Positions 1 through 6,892 of a stretch of 54,406 nt of DNA are shown here, piece by piece. Numbering within the stretch: position 1 is the stretch's first letter; the number at the start of each line of letters is the position of its first letter. Origin of the DNA: Candidatus Omnitrophota bacterium (lineage in GTDB: Bacteria; Omnitrophota; Gorgyraeia; JAUYCX01); contig JAUYCX010000101.1 of NCBI GenBank assembly GCA_030692045.1, positions 1 through 54,406 on the forward strand, written 5' to 3'. The position numbers and the translations under genes were made by a program. The notes under the pieces were generated by a model. The model did not search any database. It saw only the letters and a list, made by a program, of their open reading frames with translations, and was not told where the DNA came from.

Positions 1-69
1 CACGCCTGATGCTATGCTTCGGCTGATTTCTTCGCGTTCAACAATGTTGAGTCTCATATATTTTTTCAT
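1..69 (-). CDS. IS30-like transposase, N-terminal fragment (runs off window)
   Basis: Reading leftward from an ATG at 69, 23 codons are visible before the window edge. They begin MKKYMRLNIVEREEIS and continue SIASGV, which resembles the start of the N-terminal helix-turn-helix of IS30-type transposases (a 'L-x-x-x-E-R-x-E-I' pattern). A strong ribosome binding site (AGGAG) lies 7 bases before the ATG. Only the extreme N-terminus is present, so the family assignment is tentative and the catalytic DDE core cannot be checked. Confidence 0.5.
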   Translation of the reverse strand, partial: MKKYMRLNIVEREEISRSIASGV

Positions 70-131
70 TTGCAACTCCTTTCACCTGGTATTTTATCAG
101 ATTAAGGTGTTGCAATGGGTATTTGAATCTA
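1..131. mobile_element. Probable end of an IS30-like insertion sequence
   Basis: The transposase start at 69 is followed by about 60 bases without a gene (70-131), which abut the last codon of the methyltransferase gene at 129. This is the usual spacing between an IS30 transposase start and its terminal inverted repeat. The likely outer end is the GGTATTTGAATCTA stretch at 118-131, so the TAG stop of the methyltransferase may be supplied by the element. The other end is outside the window, so the inverted repeat and target duplication are unseen. Confidence 0.35.
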
Positions 132-1244
132 CCCGACACTAATTATCCCTATCTTACTATGAACAGGCTGTTTTATTCTGACAACATAGATATTTTCCTG
201 AACCCTATCATCGTGTACTTTATAATGTCTATTTTCATGGTCTCTTTCTGTGCGAAAACGACGATAATCTCTAGCATATACTCTTACATCTCCTCTTTTA
301 CTTAAAGTTTTTATAATAAAATCGTGCGGAATAATTCCTTCGTTATTATAACTCATCAAGATATAACTTGTCCTTGCCTTAGCTATTAATTCTGCAAAGA
401 ATTCTTTGCATTTACTCTTTTGAGAATAAACTGACTTTTTCTCTTCATAGGGCCTTAGTCCTGTTTTACCATAAACTTTTGGCTCATCCCAACAAGCTAA
501 TGTTTCTAAAATATGAAAATTTGCTGCATATTGGCGAGAATTATAGGGAGGATCAATATAAAGAATATCTCCTGCTAAATTATCTATTATTTTATTTGAA
601 TCATCTTTATAGACTTGGTGCTCTAAATTACTTTCAATTAGATTAGGGACTAGCATTGTAAAAGGTTTCAACGCCATTGAGCGCCAAATTTTAAGATAAG
701 CTCCATACGTACCGGATATATTAGCGACAAAATCGGCAGCATCTATAAGAGAAGCCAGTAAAATATAAAATTCGCTTTCATTAAACAAACCTTCTTCTTT
801 CCATTTATGAAGCTGCTCTCTCGTAGCATCTATGCGTATTGCATTTTCATTAGAAAAAAATTGTCGTTTATATTCCCCTGCTGGAGCATAATGTCTATAA
901 ATAAAACCTTTTTTGCCAGGTAATTTATTCAAATAATCTACTACAATTCTTAGGGGTTCATATTTATCATCTAATAAAACAGGGCTTATTTTGAAATATT
1001 TTGACTGCAAAAGACTGTTAAATTTAGGAAATTGATTATTTTTTATGTAAGCCTGTTGAAAGATATACGAATAAGTCATAAAATCATTACTTATTATTCT
1101 ATACCCTTTCTTCTTATAATGCTGGGCTACATTAGTAGTCCCTGTAAAAATATCAATAAAGATTCCTTGCTGAGGCAAATTCTCACTTTCTATAACGCTA
1201 TCAATAAAATCTAATAATCTTTGTTTATTACCAATATATTTCAT
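129..1244 (-). CDS. D12-class DNA adenine N6-methyltransferase of an R-M operon
   Basis: The 371-residue protein opens with KYIGNKQRLLDFI, typical of D12-class (Dam/FokI-like) N6-adenine methyltransferases. A SAM-binding motif I, FIDIFTGTTNVA, is at about 29-40 and the catalytic DPPY motif at 231-234, followed by N-S-R-Q-Y as in M.FokI-like enzymes. It is the last gene of a four-gene operon, starting 5 bases after the stop of the preceding small nuclease-like gene. Its role is most likely self-protection of one strand of an asymmetric site, with the methyltransferase at 3239-4210 protecting the other. Specificity cannot be read. The last residues lie at the edge of an insertion sequence, so the C-terminus may have been altered slightly. 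Confidence 0.85.
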   Translation of the reverse strand: MKYIGNKQRLLDFIDSVIESENLPQQGIFIDIFTGTTNVAQHYKKKGYRIISNDFMTYSYIFQQAYIKNNQFPKFNSLLQSKYFKISPVLLDDKYEPLRIVVDYLNKLPGKKGFIYRHYAPAGEYKRQFFSNENAIRIDATREQLHKWKEEGLFNESEFYILLASLIDAADFVANISGTYGAYLKIWRSMALKPFTMLVPNLIESNLEHQVYKDDSNKIIDNLAGDILYIDPPYNSRQYAANFHILETLACWDEPKVYGKTGLRPYEEKKSVYSQKSKCKEFFAELIAKARTSYILMSYNNEGIIPHDFIIKTLSKRGDVRVYARDYRRFRTERDHENRHYKVHDDRVQENIYVVRIKQPVHSKIGIISVG

Positions 1245-1249
1245 TAGAG

Positions 1250-1852
1250 TTATAAGAATATTGTTTCGAACATTTTTCTTAATTCTTCTGGGAAATCCTT
1301 AGAAAAAACCAATAAAAACTTAGTCTGATTACCTAACCAATAGGTTAAAATACAAACTCGACCACCTTCTATAGGCGGCAGTCTATCAATTAAACTTTTT
1401 ACCAAATTTACTTCATTATTTATAATCTCACTAAAAACACTACCCTTAAGATTGGTTGTATCAATACCAATGATATATGAGTAAATCGGCTTTGTTTTCT
1501 CGCCATTCAACTTTCTTATACGGTTATAGATTGATTTTATACTATCGTCTATTTTCTTCCTTGCATTAAGAATTTGCCTAAAAAATTCCTTTGCCTCTGC
1601 TACATAAAATAGACTTGTTTTATTCTCTTTTTGCATTACTAAATCAGCCCTTGTATCATTTTTACCAACATAAAAACGATGTTCAATTTTATTTTTAAGA
1701 ATCTTTAGTTCTTGCCAAGCTCCACCGGGAGCACTGATATAATTCAGAAACCAATTATCTTTAACTCTGTTTAAAGTGAAATAAACAGAAATTAAGACGC
1801 ACTCTTCAGTAAATTTCTTTGGCCTTATTTGAAGTACCTTATCAAATTTCAT
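1250..1852 (-). CDS. Small PD-(D/E)XK-type nuclease, probable restriction endonuclease subunit
   Basis: I do not recognise a named family in this 200-residue protein. It has a clear PD-(D/E)XK-like signature: an Asp at about 70 (TRADLVM) and, 15 residues later, a beta-strand ending in E86-A-K88 (LFYVAEAKEFF). It overlaps the preceding gene by 11 bases and is followed at 5 bases by the D12 methyltransferase, so translation is probably coupled. Sitting between two methyltransferases, it is most simply a restriction endonuclease or one subunit of a heterodimeric one together with the 465-residue neighbour. That functional call is inference from the motif and context. Confidence 0.55.
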   Translation of the reverse strand: MKFDKVLQIRPKKFTEECVLISVYFTLNRVKDNWFLNYISAPGGAWQELKILKNKIEHRFYVGKNDTRADLVMQKENKTSLFYVAEAKEFFRQILNARKKIDDSIKSIYNRIRKLNGEKTKPIYSYIIGIDTTNLKGSVFSEIINNEVNLVKSLIDRLPPIEGGRVCILTYWLGNQTKFLLVFSKDFPEELRKMFETIFL

Positions 1853-3239
1853 ATATTCTTTCGTTAATAATTAAACAATCTGCATACTGTTTAATCGCCC
1901 TAAAAAGCTTGGTATTTGTACTAAATTCATCTGGACCGGGAACATGTACATAGATTAAAACATTCATACTTTTATTGCCATGAATATCCTTACTAAATAA
2001 TTCAGCAAAAGCAACGATTTCTCCTGTTCCGGGATCGACCTTATGGATGTATTTATTACCTCTTTTTTGAAACATTAAAGTGGGAATTATTAAGGTTGGT
2101 AATTTATTGTTGAGCTTTTGAGCAAATTTACCGCTATCTTTAGGGTAAATCTTATTTAAGAGGTTAATTAGAGACAAGGTATTTCGCGTAAACCCAACTT
2201 TCGTAGCATTTGCTGAGTAAGACAAAAGTGGCAATTTATTTTTTGAAAGAAGTCTTAACAACCGAACATCAGTGTATCTATGGCTCCAATCAGAAAAAGT
2301 ATTAAAATTCCAATTCGTCAGATCAAATTTATCATCCATGACCGCATCTTGATTTATGTAGTCTACAAGATAACGAACAAAGATCTCGCTATTATTCTTT
2401 AGGATTTGATTAACTGGTTGTACCGGAAAATCTTTATCGATCCTTTTAATAGTCATATTCCTATGTAGTACTTGTTCGTTAATAAAATTGAGCATGTGGG
2501 TAAAAATAAGAGACTCGGCCTGCTTCTTATTGCTTTTATAGTTTTCCTCAATGCTGTTTAGCAAGCAAATAGAAAGATATTCTCTTAATAATTTCTTACC
2601 TTGGGTCTTGCTTCTATCAAATCCTATTAGTGTATCGTACTGGGGGTTTGGGTAATAAATAACAAAAGAGGGCACTTGATAGCGTAGGGAATATATGAAA
2701 TGATTAATTATTTGTAGCGCCGTCGGCTGTCTTACCTGTCCCTGTGCTTCTCCATTGTCAATCTGGTCGCGAGAAAACATTGAACGGTCTGTACCAGAAT
2801 AATATGTTTGATAAATCATCGGCACTCTCTTCTGTGCAGCCGAAATCTTACGCCCTTCTCTTTGCCATTGAGAATTGCCAACATTTGCAGTTCCGGTTGT
2901 TTCTCCAACAAATATTTCTTTATTTTTTTCCTCATCAACTATCACAAAATCTGGTTTATCTACAAAATCTATGAGGCTTGAAATAGTATTCGGCAATTCC
3001 CAATTCTCATATCTCCCTAGCACCTTAATACAAACATATCTTTCTTTCTCTATTTCCTTAAAAAGATAGATTGCTTGATCAATCGGCTCGTAACTTACAC
3101 CTATAATCTGTAAAAATGGATTTTCTTCCGCTACTAAATCTAAAATATTAATACTCTCTAATATATTATCGGAATAAATTAGAAAACAATACGGCTCTAA
3201 TTTTCTTATCTCTGAATTAGTTATTATTGGTAAAGGCAT
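1842..3239 (-). CDS. Putative restriction endonuclease (PD-(D/E)XK-like, 465 aa)
   Basis: The protein is novel to me. A divergent nuclease core may lie at 96-140: K-P-D-F-V-I-V (Asp97), then an acidic strand F-V-G-E-T-T (Glu113) in which Thr115 stands where the catalytic Lys is expected. It is followed by Q-x-x-R-E-G-R and A-A-Q-K-R-V-P, reminiscent of the helix after the core in restriction enzymes. The start ATG overlaps the stop of the upstream methyltransferase by one base (TAATG), and the 3' end overlaps the next nuclease-like gene by 11 bases. The operon context argues for a restriction role. The missing Lys means it may be a recognition subunit or may use a relocated residue. Confidence 0.5.
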   Translation of the reverse strand: MPLPIITNSEIRKLEPYCFLIYSDNILESINILDLVAEENPFLQIIGVSYEPIDQAIYLFKEIEKERYVCIKVLGRYENWELPNTISSLIDFVDKPDFVIVDEEKNKEIFVGETTGTANVGNSQWQREGRKISAAQKRVPMIYQTYYSGTDRSMFSRDQIDNGEAQGQVRQPTALQIINHFIYSLRYQVPSFVIYYPNPQYDTLIGFDRSKTQGKKLLREYLSICLLNSIEENYKSNKKQAESLIFTHMLNFINEQVLHRNMTIKRIDKDFPVQPVNQILKNNSEIFVRYLVDYINQDAVMDDKFDLTNWNFNTFSDWSHRYTDVRLLRLLSKNKLPLLSYSANATKVGFTRNTLSLINLLNKIYPKDSGKFAQKLNNKLPTLIIPTLMFQKRGNKYIHKVDPGTGEIVAFAELFSKDIHGNKSMNVLIYVHVPGPDEFSTNTKLFRAIKQYADCLIINERIYEI

Positions 3240-4210
3240 TATGTTAATTCCTCTTTTCTAAAAATTAGGATGTTTTGATGTATCATGGAAGGTATAAAAG
3301 CAAAAGGTTGACCATAGACGTGCAAATTTTTACTGACATCGTACCAAATAAGATTCGCTTTCAACAAAAATTTAGTCCTACTTTTAATTCCATTTGCCAA
3401 ATCAGCTGACAATATATGATATTCTTTACCCCTATACATATCTCCAATAAAAATTGCCAAGTATTTTTTATTTTTCAAAACTTCATAGCACAATTCAAAA
3501 ACTTCTATAAGCTCATCGAGCCATTCTTGCTTCGTCTGACTTTCTTTCTCATTAAATTGCGATAAGTTTGATTGAGCAGCTGCTTTACTTCTAGTTTTCT
3601 CAACCTTGTCCATATTCCAATAAGGTACATCTGTTAAAATAAAATCAATGGAATTCTTAGTCATTTTTTTAATGACATTTCTACAATCATCGTTAAAAGT
3701 TTTCGATTCTTCTAAATCTTCTAACTGACATACTTCCTTATAAATTTCAATCCATTTTTTGTTAAGCTCTATCCCTATTCCTTTCCTCCCGCATAAAGAA
3801 GCACCAATTAAAGAACCTCCAACTCCCATAAATGGATCTAAGATTGTTTCTCCCTTCTTAGTGAATGTTTTTATCAAATCGGCACATAAAAGAGGAGGTT
3901 TTTGGCCTCCATGTTGTTTTCTTAAATTATGCTGAAAATCTGGCGGATAAGAACGAGTGATAACGGACTTAGACATGAATTTCCACTCTTTTCCAGTTAA
4001 ATCATTTAAAATATTCCTTGCATCATAAAATCCCCTCTCCCCTATGTCTTTTCTAAATGACTTGGGAGTTCTTTCTAAAAGATCAGCGTCATTTTTTTCT
4101 ATCCTCTTTGCTTCTTCATTGGGAATATCAATATCTAATTTAGGCATTCGTTCAAACTTAAATAATAAATCTTGTGACTTATTTATTTTTTGAGACATAG
4201 TCCTTTTCAT
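3239..4210 (-). CDS. Site-specific DNA methyltransferase (N6-adenine or N4-cytosine) with a DVPY catalytic motif
   Basis: The 323-residue protein carries the SAM-binding motif ILDPFMGVGGSL at about 123-134 and, about 60 residues later, F-I-L-T-D-V-P-Y-W at 190-198, which occupies the place of the usual (D/N/S)PP(Y/F/W) motif IV. The order motif I then motif IV differs from the beta-class order seen in the fragment at 48377-49000. The middle residue is Val rather than the usual Pro, a notable deviation. It is the first gene of the R-M operon; a terminator-bearing structured leader ends about 12 bases upstream. With the D12 enzyme it would give two methyltransferases for one system, as expected for asymmetric recognition. 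An alternative start is Met5. Confidence 0.8.
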   Translation of the reverse strand: MKRTMSQKINKSQDLLFKFERMPKLDIDIPNEEAKRIEKNDADLLERTPKSFRKDIGERGFYDARNILNDLTGKEWKFMSKSVITRSYPPDFQHNLRKQHGGQKPPLLCADLIKTFTKKGETILDPFMGVGGSLIGASLCGRKGIGIELNKKWIEIYKEVCQLEDLEESKTFNDDCRNVIKKMTKNSIDFILTDVPYWNMDKVEKTRSKAAAQSNLSQFNEKESQTKQEWLDELIEVFELCYEVLKNKKYLAIFIGDMYRGKEYHILSADLANGIKSRTKFLLKANLIWYDVSKNLHVYGQPFAFIPSMIHQNILIFRKEELT

Positions 4211-4221
4211 TTTTATCCAAT

Positions 4222-4252
4222 AAAAAACCTTCGCTTAAAGCGAAGGTTTTAC
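4222..4252 (-). terminator. Intrinsic terminator between leader RNA and R-M operon
   Basis: On the minus strand a near-perfect hairpin AACCTTCGC-TTTAA-GCGAAGGTT is followed directly by a run of T, the form of a rho-independent terminator. It ends about 12 bases before the first R-M gene. Read from the plus strand it also has flanking A/T runs, so it could work in both directions. Confidence 0.75.
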
Positions 4253-4356
4253 TTTCCTACTTCGCCAAGTAACTTTCGCGCTTGGCTTCGAAGGACCAGC
4301 CCTTGGCCGGTTTTTAAGTCCGGGATTTCCCCCTTCAAACTCGGGACTCCAAATTG
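4226..4356 (-). ncRNA. Candidate structured leader or small RNA upstream of the R-M operon
   Basis: About 130 bases lie between a consensus-like promoter and an intrinsic terminator, and by eye they form a chain of hairpins. In transcript order these are AGTCC/GGACT enclosing GGGG-GAAA-TCCC, then CCGGCC-AAG-GGCTGG, then GCCAAG/CTTGGC extended by CTTC/GAAG, then the terminator stem. The 3' strand of the third hairpin contains GGCGAAG, which can instead pair with CTTCGC, the 5' strand of the terminator. The fold is therefore switchable in the manner of an attenuator or riboswitch. I match it to no known RNA class. It could be a free small RNA or the leader controlling the R-M genes. Confidence 0.4.
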
Positions 4357-4364
4357 TTGATTTA

Positions 4365-4393
4365 TTTTTAACATAGAAAACTTATTCTGTCAA
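4365..4393 (-). promoter_or_regulatory. Sigma70-type promoter for the leader RNA / R-M operon
   Basis: Minus-strand TTGACA at 4393-4388, a 17-base spacer and TAAAAA at 4370-4365 give a perfect -35 box and a weaker -10 box. Transcription would start near 4356, exactly where the structured region begins. The promoter overlaps the end of the Mod-like stub ORF. Confidence 0.5.
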
Positions 4394-4526
4394 TTACTTT
4401 CTCCCACACCAACCCGTATTTTTTACGCTTCTTGAGACGTTCAATCTCCGCCTTCGCTTTTTGAGCTTCGGCGGACAAGTCAGCTAAAAGCTGCTCTTTT
4501 GACTTGTTTTCTAAACTCTTGGGCAT
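4368..4526 (-). pseudogene. N-terminal stub of a Type III Mod-like methyltransferase (52 aa)
   Basis: A 52-residue ORF starts 11 bases after abiEii on the same strand. It is a Lys/Glu-rich helix ending in E-R-L-K-K-R-K-K-Y-G-L-V-W-E, the phrase that opens many Type III Mod-like adenine methyltransferases just before their catalytic domain. After V-I-D-R-I it diverges and stops, and nothing downstream continues the methyltransferase. I read it as the remnant left when the body of a mod gene was lost, perhaps when the present R-M operon arrived. It could also survive as a third, small gene of the AbiE operon. Confidence 0.5.
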
Positions 4527-4537
4527 AATTTCCTGAT

Positions 4538-5299
4538 TTACATTCCGCTCAATTGACGATTAAGCTCTTTAGCTAAATTATTCTTAAAATCTCGAATAAT
4601 GTTTTGCTGATCTTGAGGTAAAAATACGGATAACTCACTGTAGAAATCGACTTTTTCGGAGCTTTTTATAATCTCATCCTTCTTTTCATTCAACCGTACC
4701 TTCTGTCCCGAAGAAAGAATCCCTTTTCTCATAATGAAATACAAATCGTAAAAATCACGAGCTTTCCCGCGGCGCAAGAGCGCATCGAATATCTTTTCAT
4801 CAACTAACGATTCCTGGGGCAGATGAAAAACATTATAGGTTGAAACGAAATCGTTGGCGACGCTATCTATCTCTCCTTTTATATCGCGCCCGTTTCGCGC
4901 GGAAATATTTATCGATACTGAAATTGGTTGGTAATCGTATATATGAAATGTTGCATCGCCATAATAACCTTCGGCTGTTATGCCCGGCTTTGGACCGAGC
5001 CCTACCTTAATCCCCGTCTTTTCAATTTCCACTAATACTGTAGCAAATAAATCTTCTATAAATTTCTTTTGGATATATTGCTCTACGTGGAAAATTGAAA
5101 AATCTAAATCTTCTGAAAATCGCGGGCTGCCATAGATAATTCTTAGCGCCGTGCCACCTTTAAAGAGAAGATTATCTGACTTCTCCAGCCTATATAATTG
5201 TGCAAGGAAAAGATGCTGGAAATATTCCCGGACTATATTGGGGAATTCACTTGTGCGATATTGAATTGCTAATTTCTTAATAGCGTCTTGGGTAATCAT
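4538..5299 (-). CDS. abiEii: AbiEii-family nucleotidyltransferase toxin
   Basis: The 253-residue protein has the DNA polymerase beta-like nucleotidyltransferase signature of the AbiEii/AbiGii family: L-F-K-G-G-T-A-L-R at 45-53, then R-F-S-E-D-L-D-F-S at 60-68, which supplies the two metal-binding acidic residues. A second conserved stretch, K-A-R-D-F-Y-D-L-Y, lies near 195. In type IV toxin-antitoxin systems this enzyme is the toxic partner in abortive infection; characterised relatives modify tRNA. The ATG overlaps the TGA of the upstream antitoxin gene by four bases (ATGA), so the pair is translationally coupled. The length is normal and the motifs are intact, so it looks functional. Confidence 0.9.
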   Translation of the reverse strand: MITQDAIKKLAIQYRTSEFPNIVREYFQHLFLAQLYRLEKSDNLLFKGGTALRIIYGSPRFSEDLDFSIFHVEQYIQKKFIEDLFATVLVEIEKTGIKVGLGPKPGITAEGYYGDATFHIYDYQPISVSINISARNGRDIKGEIDSVANDFVSTYNVFHLPQESLVDEKIFDALLRRGKARDFYDLYFIMRKGILSSGQKVRLNEKKDEIIKSSEKVDFYSELSVFLPQDQQNIIRDFKNNLAKELNRQLSGM

Positions 5300-5895
5300 C
5301 GAAGTGTTGTTTTTATAACACTGGAGAGCTTTCCATTATTAAATAATTTAGCGTAGCGCAATGCTTTTGCTGGATTAATTTTTTTCTTATCAAAACGACT
5401 CAGTAATTTTTTCTTTTTCCTCAAACGTAAATAAGTAAGGTCTACAAATGCTTTTTCCGGCTCGGCAATTAACGCGCTAATATCTCCTTGACGATAGACA
5501 GTATAGCCAGTAAAAGCCTCCTTCTTTATACGATGATAAGAAAACGTTTTCCCCAATGCGCTAAATTGCCTTGTGGGTTTCGTACTTACCGAGGTAATTT
5601 CATATACGGTTTCGGGGATAACTTGATGAAAAGATAACGCAAACTCCAACGAAACATAGGAGGGTTCATATAACTTGTTCGCGAGGTAGATGTCAGGGAC
5701 CGAAGTGTCATAAAGCGCATAGATGCCTCTCTTGAGGCGCTTAGTAAATCCCTTTTTTGTGTAGCGGTGGATGAGAAACGTGGCTGCCACCTTGCTAACG
5801 CCAAAAATTCGCCTTACATCTAGCGGTGAAAATATAACCAGGCCTTTTTCCTTTAATTTTCTCTCAAATATATACCAATTCACTAATTTAGCCAT
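5296..5895 (-). CDS. abiEi: AbiEi-family transcriptional regulator/antitoxin
   Basis: The 199-residue protein has a winged helix-turn-helix at its N-terminus (L-D-V-R-R-I-F-G-V-S-K near 21-31), then the AbiEi C-terminal domain with Y-V-S-L-E-F-A-L-S-F-H and, near 146, A-E-P-E-K-A-F-V-D-L. In characterised AbiE systems this protein represses its own operon and neutralises AbiEii. It is the first gene of the pair, with no other gene before it on this strand except a decayed radC-like fragment. No palindromic operator was recognised in the short upstream gap. Confidence 0.88.
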   Translation of the reverse strand: MAKLVNWYIFERKLKEKGLVIFSPLDVRRIFGVSKVAATFLIHRYTKKGFTKRLKRGIYALYDTSVPDIYLANKLYEPSYVSLEFALSFHQVIPETVYEITSVSTKPTRQFSALGKTFSYHRIKKEAFTGYTVYRQGDISALIAEPEKAFVDLTYLRLRKKKKLLSRFDKKKINPAKALRYAKLFNNGKLSSVIKTTLR

Positions 5896-5926
5896 ATTGC
5901 TAATTTAACAAAATAATTGCATAATG

Positions 5927-6064
5927 TCAAGATTTATAATGAGTTCTGTTCTTTGAAGCTAAAATAGCCACTTTGCACAGCGCCAAGTCATCTTCTGATG
6001 GCGAAGGGTCGCCAGAAGGTCTTTCTATTTTAGGCAAATCCTTAATTCTATGCTGATTTGTCAT
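5927..6064 (-). pseudogene. Possible radC 5' fragment
   Basis: A 45-codon ORF begins MTNQHRIKDLPKIERP, close to the usual opening of RadC/JAB-domain proteins (x-I-K-D-L-P-x-x-E-R-P-R). After that the sequence stops looking like RadC, and the ORF ends upstream of abiEi. It is probably a truncated remnant. The match is short, so chance cannot be excluded. A similar opening (MTSKQKIKDLPEKP) occurs in an ORF starting at 9148. Confidence 0.3.
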
Positions 6065-6066
6065 TT

Positions 6067-6371
6067 TTAATGAGCACATAACTTACGAACACGTAAGTGT
6101 GAGTAAGTTATAAATGCGAATTAACTCCGCCGAGCGTGTCAAAATTATCGAAGAGAATTTTGACACGGCTTGCGAGGCGGAGCATGTGTTTATTTTGTCC
6201 CGACTCGTAATCCAGAAAGGATAGACCTTACCCATTCCTATTAGGGAAGGGTCTAAGATGCATTAAAATTTTCAAAGAAAATTTTAACGCACTCGTCGGG
6301 ATAAGTTCGGACTTATAAGTTATGTCACTAATATTTTTAATAGAGAGTTCCATAACTTATGTCCTCACTTA
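6067..6371. repeat. Nested hairpin element E1 (four-hairpin copy)
   Basis: This region between the AbiE pair and the TSUP gene is filled by one composite element. Hairpin 1 (6067-6124) has outer stem TTAAT/ATTAA, GA/GA internal loop, GCA/TGC and ATAACTTAC/GTAAGTTAT. Hairpin 2 (6125-6182) has CTCCGCC/GGCGGAG, again a GA/GA loop, then TGTCAAAATT/AATTTTGACA with loop ATCGAAGAG. Hairpin 3 (6198-6301) has TCCCGAC/GTCGGGA with TC/TC and encloses the conserved core at 6208-6256, here in reverse orientation. Hairpin 4 (6301-6371) has ATAAGT/ACTTA with TC/TC. Its right end supplies the TGA stop of the TSUP gene. Related copies occur near 10.7, 20.5, 22.6, 34.7, 42.4 and 50.8 kb. Confidence 0.8.
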
Positions 6372-6721
6372 AAAATCATTTGCATTGAAACTATTAACAA
6401 ATAAATTCCGAATAATTTCTTAAGCATTGGGTCGGAAACATTGTGGATTAGACTGGCGCCCAAAAGCCCGCCGAAAAAAAATCCCAGACAGACAAAGGCA
6501 GCAATCGATAACTTGACATTTCCGCTGTAGTAATAGCGCAGCGCCGCCAAAAGCCCAATGGGTGGCACCAAAATTGCCAAGGTTGTGCCTTGCGCCTGAT
6601 GCTGGGTCATTCCTAAAAGATAAACAAAGGCAGGAATTAAAATTGTGCCTCCGCCAATGCCAAACATTCCACCTAAGATGCCGGCTATTAAGCCTAATGC
6701 GATATATAAAATTTGGTTCAT
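6365..6721 (-). CDS. TauE/SafE (TSUP) family membrane permease, half-size
   Basis: The 118-residue hydrophobic protein opens with a membrane helix and the glycine-rich phrase G-L-I-A-G-I-L-G-G-M-F-G-I-G-G-G-T, the hallmark of the TauE/SafE sulfite exporter-like permease family. Four membrane segments can be seen. Full-length family members are about 240-270 residues with two such halves, so this is a single-repeat version that probably dimerises. The substrate is unknown. The stop codon lies in the tandem G-A loop of hairpin element E1, so the last few residues may have been reset when that element inserted. Confidence 0.8.
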   Translation of the reverse strand: MNQILYIALGLIAGILGGMFGIGGGTILIPAFVYLLGMTQHQAQGTTLAILVPPIGLLAALRYYYSGNVKLSIAAFVCLGFFFGGLLGASLIHNVSDPMLKKLFGIYLLIVSMQMIFK

Positions 6722-6742
6722 TAGATTACCTCCATGGTTTTA

Positions 6743-6892
6743 TAAACATTAAATCCGAAGCACGAAGCACGAAATTCGAAACAAATCCAAAATTCGAATT
6801 TTCAAATGACCAAAATAGCAGTTTTGAGCATTCGGATTTAGAAAATTTGAACATTGTTTCGGATTTCGACATTCGGATTTCGAATTTAAAAA
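6743..6892. repeat. Degenerate short-unit palindrome between TSUP and glycosyltransferase genes
   Basis: A left arm of CCGAAGCACGAAGCACGAA-type units is answered by a right arm containing CGGATTTCG-type units in inverse orientation, with an A/T-rich centre. The same theme (arms of repeated 7- or 8-nt words facing each other) recurs at 15.2, 21.7, 24.0, 52.1 and 52.9 kb. No gene is seen in it. The last codons of the glycosyltransferase gene overlap its right edge. Confidence 0.7.

Noticed and set aside
4226-4356. Structured region before the R-M operon as a 5S rRNA or SRP RNA
   Set aside because: Some words (GGGGGAAA, ACTTGGCGAAG, GTAGG) recall 5S rRNA, but the conserved loop order and closing stem of 5S are absent, and the SRP tetraloop and its symmetric loop are not found.
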